Below, in pieces: positions 1 through 8,500 of a stretch of DNA of 64,000 bases. Below the pieces are notes generated by a model that was given only the letters and a program-made list of their open reading frames with translations, was not told where the DNA came from and made no database searches. The position numbers were made by a program, and so were the translations under genes. Numbering within the stretch: position 1 is the stretch's first letter; each line of letters begins with the position of its first letter. The stretch is from an uncultured Alphaproteobacteria bacterium (lineage in GTDB: Bacteria > Pseudomonadota > Alphaproteobacteria > Rs-D84). The stretch lies in contig CALXXV010000006.1 in assembly GCA_944392775.1 (NCBI GenBank), forward strand, positions 1 through 64,000, read 5' to 3'.

Positions 1-125
1 GTTGTATTAGAAGTTGCACCAGTCGAAGTAGTACTTGTTGTCCCACGTCTTTGTTGTGGCACTGCTGAAATACCTTCCGTTACAGAAAACAATAAAGCCA
101 AACTTGCTAAAAACAGCTTCTTCAT
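1..125 (-). CDS. Exported low-complexity protein, N-terminal fragment
   Basis: The gene runs off the left edge, so only about 41 residues are visible. The start ATG is at 125. The first 21 residues are a clear signal peptide: MKK, a Leu/Ala/Phe core, then a cleavage site near GISA. The visible mature part is VPQQRR followed by a Thr/Ser/Gly-rich stretch, resembling the Ser/Gly-rich N-terminus of the fibre-like protein at 39037-41133. It is probably secreted or surface exposed. The rest cannot be judged. Confidence 0.6.
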   Translation of the reverse strand, partial: MKKLFLASLALLFSVTEGISAVPQQRRGTTSTTSTGATSNT

Positions 126-147
126 AGATACCCTCACTATTTATTTC

Positions 148-156
148 ATTTTATCA
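148..156 (-). promoter_or_regulatory. Extended -10 promoter for the left-edge exported gene
   Basis: On the minus strand the sequence reads TGATAAAAT, a TGn extension directly before a -10 hexamer, about 23 nt before the start codon. No good -35 box is visible. The same string occurs before the beta-barrel gene at 41198-41929. Confidence 0.4.
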
Positions 157-216
157 TATTTATATATTTTATAAAAAGTATTTTTTATGATTTTACATAA
201 TTTTTTGCACCTATAC

Positions 217-244
217 TTGACAGACGTTTGTTTTGTACTATATT
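217..244 (+). promoter_or_regulatory. Sigma70-type promoter for the methyltransferase-like gene
   Basis: TTGACA at 217-222 and TATATT at 239-244 with a 16-nt spacer. Transcription would start near 251, just before the AAGGAG ribosome binding site at about 252-257. Confidence 0.65.
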
Positions 245-261
245 TCAAAAAAAGGAGACAA

Positions 262-1119
262 ATGGCTGCTATAACCACAAACAGTTTTACACAATTAGCA
301 AAACAAGATTATTTTTGCTTAGGTGATCATTACACATTCAATAAGATAAAAGGGTTTTCTTCTTTTTCTCCTGCATATGTCGTAACCAACGAAGACCTTA
401 GATGGGTTTCATCAGTCACCAAAGATAAGACAAAAAAGGTTTTAACCGTTACAGGCAGCGGAGATCAAGCTTTGTTTTACGCATTAAACGGTGCAACAGA
501 AATTGATACTTTTGATATTTCTTTTTGTGCCAAGGTAATATCAGATATAAAAACTAGCGCGATACAAAAAATCCCGTATAAATTCTATACAAAACTTCTT
601 TGCGATTTACATGAAACAAAACAGATCTCTTCTGTACCATTTATTAAAGAAATTATTACTAACGTACCTACAGATAGCGCACAATTTCTAAAACAAATGG
701 ACTGCTATAATATTTTTAGCAATGGAATTCCTCCAGATATGTACCAAGACCTTATGTTAACAGAACAAGAATTTAAATTATTGCAATCTAAAATTTCTAA
801 ACCCTTTAATTTTATATGGTCAGACATAGGAAATATATACAGCAATTTAAAAAAGACTTACGATGTTATAAATTTATCAAATATTTTCGAATATAAGCAA
901 CCAGAAGAAAATATTAAAACATTAGAAAATCTTAGCAAATACATCAATCCCGGCGGATTTATAATTGCACAAACAGGACGAATCGGAATACGCAAAAATA
1001 AGCATATGTTTGAAGAAGCATCTAAAAGATTCTCAGATTGGGCGAACATAAAAATCGAGAAAAAAGACCCAACTAAACATAATACCGAAATAATGGTTCT
1101 TATTCAAAAAACGAAATAA
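262..1119 (+). CDS. SAM-dependent transferase-like protein (DUF3419-like)
   Basis: The 285-residue protein has a Rossmann-type SAM-binding motif (VLTVTGSGDQALF, about residues 60-72) followed by an acidic second strand (IDTFDIS). Later come YDVINLSNIFEY and a PGGFIIAQTG strand, as in class I methyltransferases. The glycine motif resembles the DUF3419/BtaA group, which moves a 3-amino-3-carboxypropyl group from SAM, but the reaction here is unknown. The start at 262 is preferred over an upstream in-frame ATG at 187 because AAAGGAGACAA lies just before it and the promoter lies between the two. It is monocistronic and ends at a hairpin shared with rplQ. Confidence 0.5.
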   Translation: MAAITTNSFTQLAKQDYFCLGDHYTFNKIKGFSSFSPAYVVTNEDLRWVSSVTKDKTKKVLTVTGSGDQALFYALNGATEIDTFDISFCAKVISDIKTSAIQKIPYKFYTKLLCDLHETKQISSVPFIKEIITNVPTDSAQFLKQMDCYNIFSNGIPPDMYQDLMLTEQEFKLLQSKISKPFNFIWSDIGNIYSNLKKTYDVINLSNIFEYKQPEENIKTLENLSKYINPGGFIIAQTGRIGIRKNKHMFEEASKRFSDWANIKIEKKDPTKHNTEIMVLIQKTK

Positions 1120-1146
1120 AAAAACCGCCTTTGTGGCGGTTTTTTT
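1120..1146. terminator. Bidirectional terminator, methyltransferase-like gene / rplQ
   Basis: The stem CCGCC...GGCGG (1125-1129 with 1135-1139) is extended by A/T pairs, with A and T tracts on either side. It serves both convergent genes and overlaps the rplQ stop codon. Confidence 0.8.
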
Positions 1147-1684
1147 ATTTACCTGTTGTACGACGTTTTACAACGGTTTCTTTTTTTGTAGCCGTTGCTT
1201 TAACAGTCTTAGGCTCCTTTTCTACTTTAGGAGCAGATTTAGAACTACTGTTTTTCTTGTCAATAGTTTTATCAGACTTTTCTTCTTCTGTTACTTTTTT
1301 AGTAGTTTTTTTGGCGTTTTCGTCACGATCTACCAATTCAATAATAGCCATTGGTGCGGCATCACCATAGCGAAAACCCGCCTTTAAAACACGCGTATAT
1401 CCACCGGGACGATTTGCATAACGTGGTCCCAAAACTGTAAATAACTTTTTTACAACTTCTTCGGAACCGTTACCCAATTCGCTTGCAGTCAGACGACGAT
1501 TTGCAACAGAATCAACTTTTGCGCGAGTAATCAATTTTTCAACTACACTACGCAAATCTTTTGCTTTAGGTAAAGTCGTTTTTATTTGTTCTTTTTCAAT
1601 TAAATTTTTTGCCAACCCCACAAACAAGGCTTTACGAGCATTTGTATCGCGATTAAAAGTGCGACCTGCTTTCATATGTCTCAT
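1145..1684 (-). CDS. rplQ: 50S ribosomal protein L17
   Basis: The N-terminus ([20 protein letters not shown]) and the [28 protein letters not shown] block are typical L17, which lines the peptide exit tunnel. The protein has 179 residues against roughly 120-140 in most bacteria. The excess is a Lys/Ser/Thr-rich tail after about residue 125 that looks disordered and RNA-binding. It follows rpoA by 135 nt and has GGAG before the start. It is transcribed with rpoA, apart from the other ribosomal genes because of the insertion upstream of rpoA. Confidence 0.95.
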   Translation of the reverse strand: MRHMKAGRTFNRDTNARKALFVGLAKNLIEKEQIKTTLPKAKDLRSVVEKLITRAKVDSVANRRLTASELGNGSEEVVKKLFTVLGPRYANRPGGYTRVLKAGFRYGDAAPMAIIELVDRDENAKKTTKKVTEEEKSDKTIDKKNSSSKSAPKVEKEPKTVKATATKKETVVKRRTTGK

Positions 1685-1712
1685 CGATTACTCCTTTATT
1701 TTTGTTCTGCCC

Positions 1713-1810
1713 CGATAAAATATCGAGGATTTATATGAGACGCCACAACCTAAAAACATTTCAGAATTGTGGATTATCATGTCCTAGAACAAAAAAATTT
1801 GCCTAGGACA
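1713..1810 (-). other. Three short hairpins in the rpoA-rplQ spacer
   Basis: CGATA-AAA-TATCG (1713-1725), CCACAA/TTGTGG (1743-1748 and 1767-1772) and TGTCCTAG/CTAGGACA (1780-1787 and 1803-1810) are perfect inverted repeats in 130 nt of untranslated mRNA. None has a T tract on the minus strand, so RNA processing or stability elements are more likely than terminators. Confidence 0.5.
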
Positions 1811-1819
1811 CAAAACTTA

Positions 1820-2848
1820 TTATTTATACGGATCTTCATATTTTTTTGCTAATTCAGCAATATTTTCTGGTGGCCACCCTGGAACTTCCATTCCAAGTCC
1901 TAACCCCATAGCCTCTAATTGAACTTTTATTTCATTCAAAGACTTACGACCAAAGTTAGGTGTCTTTAACATATCAGCTTCTGTTTTCTGTACCAATTCT
2001 CCTAACCAATTAATCTTATCATTTTTTAAACAGTTATTTGCACGAACAGATAATTCTAATTCGTCAACATGCTTTAACAATTTTGGATCAAACGGCAATG
2101 CATCTTTAGCTTTTTCTTCTTCTACCGGTGCATTTATTTGAGCAGGATCTTCAAAGTTTATAAATACAACTAATTGATCCGTCAATATACGTGCAGCAAA
2201 AGCAATTGCATCTTCCGGAGACACAGAACCATTTGTTTTTACAGTCAATTCTAATTTATCATAATCTGTTGATTGCCCCACACGAGTTTCAGAAACAGTC
2301 GATGCAACATTTAAAATTGGCGAGAAGATAGAATCAACTGGGATCACACCCAATGGCAAACCTTCAGAATGCGCACTTGCCGGCACATAACCGCGCCCCG
2401 TAGCTAATGTTATTTCCATATCTAAATCTGCACCTTTATCCAAAGTACAAATTTCAACATCTTTATTCATAACCTCTACGCCACCGGTTGTTTCAATCAT
2501 TCCTGCAGTAACAACAGCAGGTCCTTTAACCTTTAAGAACGCTTTATGTTGTCCTTCAGTTAAAGCCTTGAAATATACACCCTTTAGATTTAATATTATA
2601 TCAGTTACATCTTCACGAACGCCAGAAATACTGGAAAATTCATGTTGAACCCCATCAATCTTAATATATATAGGCGCACATCCTTGCAAAGAAGAAAGCA
2701 AGACACGACGCAATGCTGTACCTAAAGTTAAACCGAAACCCTTTTCTAAAGGTTCTGCGACCAAAGTTGCTAAATTAGGGCTATGTTCATCTATTTTAAT
2801 ATTAAGCTTTTTAGGCTTAATCAAAGTCATCCAATTTTTTTCAATCAT
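1820..2848 (-). CDS. rpoA: DNA-directed RNA polymerase subunit alpha
   Basis: The 342-residue protein shows the alpha N-terminal assembly domain (residues 1-235, with [18 protein letters not shown]) and the alpha C-terminal DNA-binding domain with helix-hairpin-helix (about 260-325, [15 protein letters not shown]). It forms the dimer scaffold of RNA polymerase and contacts UP elements and activators. The start has AAAAAAGGAATATTC before it. Normally rpoA follows rpsK (or rpsD) directly. Here about 2.5 kb of foreign-looking plus-strand genes separates them, and rpoA has its own promoter. Confidence 0.97.
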   Translation of the reverse strand: MIEKNWMTLIKPKKLNIKIDEHSPNLATLVAEPLEKGFGLTLGTALRRVLLSSLQGCAPIYIKIDGVQHEFSSISGVREDVTDIILNLKGVYFKALTEGQHKAFLKVKGPAVVTAGMIETTGGVEVMNKDVEICTLDKGADLDMEITLATGRGYVPASAHSEGLPLGVIPVDSIFSPILNVASTVSETRVGQSTDYDKLELTVKTNGSVSPEDAIAFAARILTDQLVVFINFEDPAQINAPVEEEKAKDALPFDPKLLKHVDELELSVRANNCLKNDKINWLGELVQKTEADMLKTPNFGRKSLNEIKVQLEAMGLGLGMEVPGWPPENIAELAKKYEDPYK

Positions 2849-2916
2849 GAATATTCCTTTTTTGGCTTAGTTTATTATTTTCACCATAAAGTTTCATAGC
2901 TTTACGCGTGCGTAAT

Positions 2917-2943
2917 ATTATACCATAAAAAAAACAAAGTCAA
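2917..2943 (-). promoter_or_regulatory. Promoter for rpoA-rplQ
   Basis: On the minus strand: TTGACT (2938-2943), a 15-nt spacer, and TATAAT (2917-2922) preceded by TGG, giving an extended -10. The 5' untranslated region would be about 60 nt. The spacer is short, but the extended -10 compensates. Confidence 0.6.
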
Positions 2944-2986
2944 ATAATTAGTAAAAACGAAAAATACCCAAAAAATAAAAATTAAG

Positions 2987-3015
2987 TTGATAAAACCGTC
3001 CTAAAAAATTATAAT
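2987..3015 (+). promoter_or_regulatory. Promoter for the first Cys-rich exported gene
   Basis: TTGATA at 2987-2992, a 17-nt spacer, and TATAAT at 3010-3015. Start of transcription is expected near 3022, leaving a leader of about 74 nt. It lies back to back with the rpoA promoter, 43 nt away. Confidence 0.65.
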
Positions 3016-3095
3016 TTTTTTGGTTATTTATTTTATGATATCATAACCTTTATACAACAACATTAAATTGATAAAATTACCTAGGTAGGAATACA

Positions 3096-3797
3096 ATGCT
3101 TATAAAAACAAAAAATAAGTTACACTTTTTATTGCTAGGTTTGATTATTGCTTTACCATTTACATCTAAATCGTGGGCAGGATTAAAGGTGGATAGTAAT
3201 GGTGACCCAACTATAGAATTAGAAGCGGGTGAACTCTGTTATACAGACGACAAGGGGAATGTTTGGGTTGCAACAATATTTGAAACAAACTGTAATGATG
3301 CATATCAGGCTTTTGTTATGAACGATGGTGGTGCGGGTTATGACGAATGTCCACAAGACATAAGTACTTTAGAAAGCGACGGTTCTGCTTTTGCATGTTC
3401 TTATAACGCTATGACCACCTATGATAATCTTGAAGGTTATAGGTATTTAGTAACATGCGTATCAAAAACGCGTACACAGGGGAAAAGCTTATATGATTGG
3501 CAATATACATTTTTAGAAAAACCCGATTATATAGAGGCAGGCAGTCCCAGCACAACTAGTCGTGCCGGCAGCTATTTTCCAGATGAAGATTATTGCGATA
3601 TTTTAATAGATGAATTTTGCCATATCGGTGAATATTATAATGAAAGCTACTATAGATGTACATACTGTCCAAATGGTGGCACAAGTTCAGGTGGCGAAAA
3701 AATACCAATAACAGAATGTTATTGGCCTAATGGTTTTACTGGGAAAGATACAAATGGTAATTTTAAAATAAACGGTGGGGATTGTTACTATAAATAA
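3096..3797 (+). CDS. Exported Cys-rich protein, paralogue 1 of 3
   Basis: A 233-residue protein of no family I recognise. Residues 1-28 are a signal peptide ending SKSWAG. The mature part has about 12 cysteines at spacings shared with its neighbours: CYTD, a Cys before DAYQAFVM, CP, ACSYNAM, VTCVSK, and later CxxC (CTYC) with a closing CYYK. Another shared block is SLYDWQYTF and STTSRAGSYF. The cysteines suggest an oxidised periplasmic or surface protein. The start has TAGGAATACA before it. It is about 60 percent alike to the third copy by eye. Confidence 0.7.
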   Translation: MLIKTKNKLHFLLLGLIIALPFTSKSWAGLKVDSNGDPTIELEAGELCYTDDKGNVWVATIFETNCNDAYQAFVMNDGGAGYDECPQDISTLESDGSAFACSYNAMTTYDNLEGYRYLVTCVSKTRTQGKSLYDWQYTFLEKPDYIEAGSPSTTSRAGSYFPDEDYCDILIDEFCHIGEYYNESYYRCTYCPNGGTSSGGEKIPITECYWPNGFTGKDTNGNFKINGGDCYYK

Positions 3798-3829
3798 TTT
3801 AAATTTAGGTAATATAAAAAATATAAAAG

Positions 3830-4519
3830 ATGTATATTTTTCATAAGGAACTAACACAAATTAAAAAAAATATAATCGGAATATGTATTTCCTGTTTATT
3901 TTGCCAATATGCCAATGCGACAAGTCTAATAAAAGACTATACATCTTCTGAAGATGCTGGTTCTCACTGTTATACAGATAATAATGAATGGATTCTGGCT
4001 ATATATGAATCATATTGCTATGCATCATATGAAATTTTTGAATATGGCAATAGCATTGAAGCATCATGTACGGAGGATCAATTACCAGAAGAAAATGTAA
4101 ACATCTGCTCCTACAATTCTATTGGTAATATTTTAGATCCACGCAGCGGATTAATTATGGTATGTATAAAAGAAAGCGAATATAATAATATTTATGATAA
4201 TAATGAAGACAAATGGAAGATATTTTTTCCTAAATTAACTGAACGACCCGACTACTTAAATTCTGACATATCGTTTGTCAACGACTATTTTTATACAGAC
4301 GAATTTAATACAAAAAAATGTATATCTTATGCAGAAGATTGTAACCGAAATTATTATTATGACGAATCAGAACTAACCTGTTTAAACTGCCCAAATGATG
4401 GATTTAGTGATGGTGGATCAAAAAGTTTTATAACAGATTGCTATCTTCCACCAAGGATACAGGGAAAAGATGAAAGTGGGGAATTCGAAATTGGGGACGA
4501 CCAATGTTACAATTTGTAA
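3830..4519 (+). CDS. Exported Cys-rich protein, paralogue 2 of 3 (diverged)
   Basis: 229 residues in the same fold family as its two neighbours: CYTD, CSYNSIG, VCIKES, CLNCPNDG, a TDCYLPP block and a final CYNL are all in register. Most other positions have changed. The N-terminus (residues 1-30, ending NATS) is a signal peptide after a longer charged start. The gene sits 32 nt behind the first copy with no clear Shine-Dalgarno and probably shares its transcript. Divergence against the conserved outer copies suggests a different binding partner or relaxed selection. Function unknown. Confidence 0.65.
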   Translation: MYIFHKELTQIKKNIIGICISCLFCQYANATSLIKDYTSSEDAGSHCYTDNNEWILAIYESYCYASYEIFEYGNSIEASCTEDQLPEENVNICSYNSIGNILDPRSGLIMVCIKESEYNNIYDNNEDKWKIFFPKLTERPDYLNSDISFVNDYFYTDEFNTKKCISYAEDCNRNYYYDESELTCLNCPNDGFSDGGSKSFITDCYLPPRIQGKDESGEFEIGDDQCYNL

Positions 4520-4527
4520 AATTGATG

Positions 4528-4556
4528 TTGCAGAAACACAATAAAAAACTTATAAT
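4528..4556 (+). promoter_or_regulatory. Promoter for the third Cys-rich exported gene
   Basis: TTGCAG at 4528-4533, a 17-nt spacer, and TATAAT at 4551-4556. Transcription would start near 4563, about 37 nt before the start codon. This copy can therefore be expressed independently of the other two. Confidence 0.6.
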
Positions 4557-4599
4557 TTCTTTATAATATAGGAAAGCTTTTATTTACAGGACGGGAAAA

Positions 4600-5280
4600 A
4601 TGTTAAAAAATAAAATATACTTTTTATTGCTAGGTTTGACTGTTACTTTGCCATTTACGTCTAAATCATGGGCAGGATTAAAGGTGGATAGTAGTGGGAA
4701 TCCAACAGTACGTTTAGAACCTGGGGACCCCTGTTATACAGATTCGAGTGATTGGGTTGCAACAGTATTTGAAACATCATGTCATGATGCATGGCAAGCC
4801 TTTGTAATGGATGATGGTGGTGCCGGTTATACAGACTGTCCAAAAGATTTAAGCACATTAACAAGTAACAGTGGCACATATGCATGTACTTATAATGCTA
4901 TGAATCTATATGGTCTTGAGGGCTATACTGATTTAGTAACATGCGTATCAAAATCACGCACACGAGGGAAAAGCTTATATGATTGGCAATACACGTTTAA
5001 AACAAAGCCTAGTTATATATCATCAGGCAGTGCTAGCACAACCAGTCGTGCGGGAAGTTATTTTGAAGACATGGATTCATGTGATACATATTTAGATGGA
5101 TTATGCGAATCGGGTGAATATTATGAACCAACAGAATATACTTGTGTAGATTGTCCAGATAGTGGTTATAGTACTGGTGGATTAAGTCTACCTATTACAG
5201 ACTGTTATAAAAGCAGTGGCAGCGCAACAGATGCAACAGGCACATATACAAGGGTTGCACCTTGTTATTATCAGCCCTGA
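4600..5280 (+). CDS. Exported Cys-rich protein, paralogue 3 of 3
   Basis: 226 residues, closely similar to the first copy over its whole length. The signal peptide is almost the same (LPFTSKSWAG), then GLKVDSSGNPTV, VFETSCHDAWQAFVMDDGG, CVSKSRTRGKSLYDWQYTF and SASTTSRAGSYF. It ends in a CVDCPDSG motif and CYYQP. The Cys pattern is kept, which argues for disulphide-based structure. It has its own promoter and terminator and GGGA before the start. No known domain recognised. Confidence 0.7.
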   Translation: MLKNKIYFLLLGLTVTLPFTSKSWAGLKVDSSGNPTVRLEPGDPCYTDSSDWVATVFETSCHDAWQAFVMDDGGAGYTDCPKDLSTLTSNSGTYACTYNAMNLYGLEGYTDLVTCVSKSRTRGKSLYDWQYTFKTKPSYISSGSASTTSRAGSYFEDMDSCDTYLDGLCESGEYYEPTEYTCVDCPDSGYSTGGLSLPITDCYKSSGSATDATGTYTRVAPCYYQP

Positions 5281-5301
5281 AAAATCAAACCACATAAAGT
5301 C

Positions 5302-5334
5302 ATGCCTATCATTTCAAGATAGGCATTTATTTTT
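5302..5334 (+). terminator. Terminator of the third Cys-rich gene
   Basis: ATGCCTATC (5302-5310), loop of 7, GATAGGCAT (5318-5326), then a T-rich tract. Perfect 9-bp stem 20 nt after the stop codon. Confidence 0.85.
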
Positions 5335-5339
5335 AACAA

Positions 5340-5361
5340 AAAACCCGCCATTGCGGGTTTT
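5340..5361 (-). terminator. Terminator of the ribosomal superoperon after rpsK
   Basis: AAAACCCGC/GCGGGTTTT with a 4-nt loop, followed on the minus strand by a T-rich tract. Together with the hairpin at 5302-5334 it isolates the inserted genes from the ribosomal operon on both sides. Confidence 0.8.
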
Positions 5362-5379
5362 CGACAAAGAACAAAACAA

Positions 5380-5763
5380 TTATACACGACGAACTTTCTT
5401 TGGACGGCATCCGTTGTGTGGAATACGTGTAGTATCCGTAATAGATTGAACAATCAGTCCTGCGTTCGCCAAACCACGTACAGCAGATTCACGACCCTGA
5501 CCAATACCACGCATTAAAACATCAACTGTTTTCATACCCATTTCCGCAACTTTCTTACCAACTGCATCTGCAACAACAGTTGCTGCGTATGGTGTTGATT
5601 TTTTAGCACCTTTAAAATTATTTGCGCCAGCCGTTGCCCAAGTTAAAACAGCACCAGACTGATCTGTAATTGTAATACGAGTATTGTTATTGGTCGCGAC
5701 AACATGGGCGATACCATGAGATACTTTTTTTACGACCTTCTTTTTAGCTTTTGTAACTGCCAT
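5380..5763 (-). CDS. rpsK: 30S ribosomal protein S11
   Basis: 127 residues with the S11 signatures KKSTPYAA, GRESAVRGLANAGL and the invariant C-terminal IPHNGCRPKKVRRV. It sits on the 30S platform and helps form the mRNA exit channel with S7. It is the last gene of the long minus-strand operon here, with a terminator 19 nt beyond it. A Lys-rich N-terminus is typical. The Shine-Dalgarno AAAAGG is slightly far from the ATG (about 11 nt). Confidence 0.97.
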   Translation of the reverse strand: MAVTKAKKKVVKKVSHGIAHVVATNNNTRITITDQSGAVLTWATAGANNFKGAKKSTPYAATVVADAVGKKVAEMGMKTVDVLMRGIGQGRESAVRGLANAGLIVQSITDTTRIPHNGCRPKKVRRV

Positions 5764-5824
5764 TTTATAATTACCTTTTTAGATGTCTTCAATTAACTAT
5801 CGTGTTAATCTCTACCTGTTAATA

Positions 5825-6202
5825 TTATTTACCCTTTACTGCGGAACCAGCAACGACAACGCGCTTACCCTTACGAGTACGAGCATTTGTCTGAGTACGC
5901 TGACCGCGAACCGGTAAACGGTTACGATGACGAATACCGCGATATGTTTTTAAATCTTGCAAACGTTTAATATTCATTGCAACTTCACGGCGAACATCAC
6001 CTTCTACTTTAAAGTTTTCTTCGATATATTTAGAAATTTTAACAACTTCCTCATCAGTCAAGTCTTTCGCGCGCAGACCGTCTTTTAATTTCAAAGCCTT
6101 GCAAATCTGAGCAGACTTTGCAGGTCCAATACCATGAATGTATTGCAACGCGATTTCAATGCGCTTTTCTGTAGGAATGTTAACACCTGCTATACGTGCC
6201 AT
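5825..6202 (-). CDS. rpsM: 30S ribosomal protein S13
   Basis: 125 residues with N-terminal [26 protein letters not shown], the helix-two-turn-helix region and C-terminal [21 protein letters not shown]13 sits in the 30S head and contacts the P-site tRNA and bridges to the 50S. It directly follows secY. Many alphaproteobacteria carry adk between these two genes, and adk is absent here. Confidence 0.97.
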   Translation of the reverse strand: MARIAGVNIPTEKRIEIALQYIHGIGPAKSAQICKALKLKDGLRAKDLTDEEVVKISKYIEENFKVEGDVRREVAMNIKRLQDLKTYRGIRHRNRLPVRGQRTQTNARTRKGKRVVVAGSAVKGK

Positions 6203-6258
6203 TTTTCATTTTCCTTTTTATTTTTCACAGAACGTAAACTATACGTCCCGATACCAAA

Positions 6259-6325
6259 CTCTTAAAAAACTGCCGTCAGATTCTTAAGAGCATTTTATTC
6301 TGCTGCATTATTTTATATAAAATGC
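6259..6325 (-). other. Two hairpins in the secY-rpsM spacer
   Basis: CTCTTAA/TTAAGAG (6259-6265, 6284-6290) and GCATTTTAT/ATAAAATGC (6290-6298, 6317-6325). They lie in a 175-nt spacer, the longest inside the superoperon, where adk would usually be. Processing or attenuation is possible. Confidence 0.45.
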
Positions 6326-6377
6326 CGCAAAAGTCAAATTTTGTTTTACTTCTAGCAAAGATATAAAGCGTTTATCT

Positions 6378-7694
6378 TTAACGAAAACGTCCTTTTTTTT
6401 GCGTCTTATTGATAACACTTTTGTATTGTTTCGCAACTAAATAAGACTGAACCTGATTCATAGTATCTAAAACAACACCTGCTACGATTAAAACGCTTGT
6501 ACCACCAATAGTCAAAGGCATTCCCATATGAGTATTCAAAATAATAGGAACGACACAAACTACAACCAAATACAGTACACCTATTGCTGTTGTACGCGAA
6601 ACAACCGCATCCAAATAATGCATAGTCTGTTCACCTGGGCGAACACCTGGTATATAACCACCGGCATTTTTCAAATTATTACTTGTTTCTTCTGAATTGA
6701 ATATAACCGCAGTTTGAAAATACGCAAAAAAAGCAATTAAAACTGTATAGGTTATTATGTAAGACCACGTTCCATAAGTAAAGAATCCCATAATATTTTG
6801 TACAATAATATTTTCACTTTGAACAAATCGTTGCACAAAAGCGGGTAACATCATTATACTTGCCGCGAATACCGGCCCCATAACACCAGACATATTTACT
6901 TTTATCGGCAAATAAGATGCATTTGTATTCATAACCCCATTTGCCATAACTTGACGTGGATACAAGATCTGAATACGACGCTGTGCCTGCTCAAAGAAAG
7001 CAATCAAAGCAACAACACCAACAACAAAAGCAATTATCAAAGCAATCATTGCCGGCGAAATCTGACCTACAGATCCCAAAGAAAATAATTGAGCTATTCC
7101 CCCCGGAATTTCTGCTATAATACCAGCAAAGATTAAAAGTGAAGCCCCCTGCCCTATACCACGTGCAGTAATTTGTTCTGCCAACCACATAACAAATACA
7201 GTACCACCAACCAAAGCAATTATAGCGGATAGTTCAAAAGCAAACCCAGGATTTACAACAGCAGCAACTCCATTTACAGGTGCCATAGATTCCAAACCAC
7301 GAACTACTGCCCAACCTTGAACAACAGCCAAAAAAACCGCCAGATAACGTGTGTACTGATTAATCTTAATACGTCCTGATTCGCCTTCTTTACGCAGTTC
7401 ATTTAAAGATTTACTAGTTGCTGTCAACAATTGTAAAACGATAGAAGCCGAAATATATGGGAATATGTTCAATGCCAGAACAGACATACGAGATAAAGAT
7501 CCGCCAGAAAACATATCAAACATTCCCATCATACCGCTACCTTCACCGCTAAACAAATGAAGAACAGCAGATGCGTTTACCCCCGGTAATGGAATAAAAG
7601 ATCCTATTCTATAAACAATCAAAGCGCCCAAAGTAAACAAAATACGCTTTTGTAAATCAGAAAGGTTTCCAAAAAATTCTCTCAAAAATTTCAT
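6378..7694 (-). CDS. secY: Preprotein translocase subunit SecY
   Basis: 438 residues with ten hydrophobic segments, the plug/N-terminal region (IGSFIPLPGVNASAV), GESGRIKINQYTRY between TM2 and TM3, and RPGEQTMHYLD before TM9, all typical of SecY. It is the membrane channel for Sec-dependent export, needed for the many signal-peptide proteins in this window. It is the one gene of the superoperon with no visible Shine-Dalgarno sequence before its ATG. A perfect 12-bp hairpin lies 22-49 nt upstream, so its translation may be controlled separately. Confidence 0.97.
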   Translation of the reverse strand: MKFLREFFGNLSDLQKRILFTLGALIVYRIGSFIPLPGVNASAVLHLFSGEGSGMMGMFDMFSGGSLSRMSVLALNIFPYISASIVLQLLTATSKSLNELRKEGESGRIKINQYTRYLAVFLAVVQGWAVVRGLESMAPVNGVAAVVNPGFAFELSAIIALVGGTVFVMWLAEQITARGIGQGASLLIFAGIIAEIPGGIAQLFSLGSVGQISPAMIALIIAFVVGVVALIAFFEQAQRRIQILYPRQVMANGVMNTNASYLPIKVNMSGVMGPVFAASIMMLPAFVQRFVQSENIIVQNIMGFFTYGTWSYIITYTVLIAFFAYFQTAVIFNSEETSNNLKNAGGYIPGVRPGEQTMHYLDAVVSRTTAIGVLYLVVVCVVPIILNTHMGMPLTIGGTSVLIVAGVVLDTMNQVQSYLVAKQYKSVINKTQKKGRFR

Positions 7695-7715
7695 GCGAAC
7701 GAACTTTTATTGTTA

Positions 7716-7743
7716 GTTTGCATCTGGCACACCAGATGCAAAC
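7716..7743 (-). promoter_or_regulatory. Strong hairpin in the rplO-secY spacer
   Basis: GTTTGCATCTGG (7716-7727), tetraloop, CCAGATGCAAAC (7732-7743), a perfect 12-bp stem. There is no T tract after it on the minus strand. It lies directly before secY, whose start lacks a Shine-Dalgarno. Candidate RNA-level control element or processing site. Confidence 0.65.
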
Positions 7744-7753
7744 ATTATAAAGA

Positions 7754-8212
7754 TTAATTATTTTTTATTGAACCGCCGGCTTTAACGATTGCCTCTTCCG
7801 CTGTCTTTGACCATTTATCAGCGATAATATTAACAGCTGTCTTTATTTCGCCTTTTGCCAAAACCTTCAAGCCAGACATTTTACGATTAATGATTTTTGC
7901 ATTTAACAAAGAATCAATTGTAATCGGAGATTTTGCGTCTATTTTACCAGATGCGATAAATTTTTCGATGTCACCTAAATTGATAGTAACATATTCCTTA
8001 GCAAAAGGATTGTTAAAACCAAATTTTGGAAAACGACGCAAGATCGGCATCTGACCGCCTTGGAAAGTAGCCTGTTTACGAGAACCACTACGAGATTTCT
8101 GACCTTTATTACCACGACCAGAAGTTTTACCCATACCGGAACCAATACCACGACCAACGCGTTTAGCGTTTGCACGTGCACCGAAATTATCCATCAAAGC
8201 ATTTAATTTCAT
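7754..8212 (-). CDS. rplO: 50S ribosomal protein L15
   Basis: 152 residues. The glycine/arginine-rich N-terminus (RVGRGIGSGMGKTSGRGNKGQKSRSG) that threads into 23S rRNA is diagnostic, followed by GGQMPILRRFPKFGF. The start has AAAAAGGAAAATAAAA. The last residues overlap no other gene, and the secY hairpin begins 11 nt after the stop codon. Confidence 0.96.
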   Translation of the reverse strand: MKLNALMDNFGARANAKRVGRGIGSGMGKTSGRGNKGQKSRSGSRKQATFQGGQMPILRRFPKFGFNNPFAKEYVTINLGDIEKFIASGKIDAKSPITIDSLLNAKIINRKMSGLKVLAKGEIKTAVNIIADKWSKTAEEAIVKAGGSIKNN

Positions 8213-8236
8213 TTTTATTTTCCTTTTTCCTGTGGT

Positions 8237-8252
8237 CTACTTAAAAAAGTAG
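8237..8252 (-). other. Hairpin in the rpmD-rplO spacer
   Basis: CTACTT-AAAA-AAGTAG, with outer GG/CC pairing across a mismatch. Short intercistronic stem-loop without a T tract. Confidence 0.4.
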
Positions 8253-8291
8253 TCCTTTTTCGCACACAAACAAGTGTACTCGGTTTATTTA

Positions 8292-8471
8292 TTATTTTTC
8301 TACTATTTCAACCAGGTGGGAAACTTTTGCAACCATGCCACGAACAGCAGGTGTATCACCTAGTTCTTTTGTTTTACCTATACGTCCCAAACCCAACGCA
8401 GCAACAACTTTGCGTTGATCTTCTGGACGACCGATAATGCTTTTAACTTGCTTAACAATTATCTTAGCCAT
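8292..8471 (-). CDS. rpmD: 50S ribosomal protein L30
   Basis: A 59-residue reading frame between rpsE and rplO, read by hand: it begins [16 protein letters not shown] and ends [17 protein letters not shown]. This is the L30 beta-alpha-beta fold ([17 protein letters not shown]). The position rpsE-rpmD-rplO is the canonical spc order. CGGAG precedes the ATG by about 9 nt. Confidence 0.93.
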   Translation of the reverse strand: MAKIIVKQVKSIIGRPEDQRKVVAALGLGRIGKTKELGDTPAVRGMVAKVSHLVEIVEK

Positions 8472-8500
8472 AATTCACTACTCCGTTTTAGATGCGTTGA

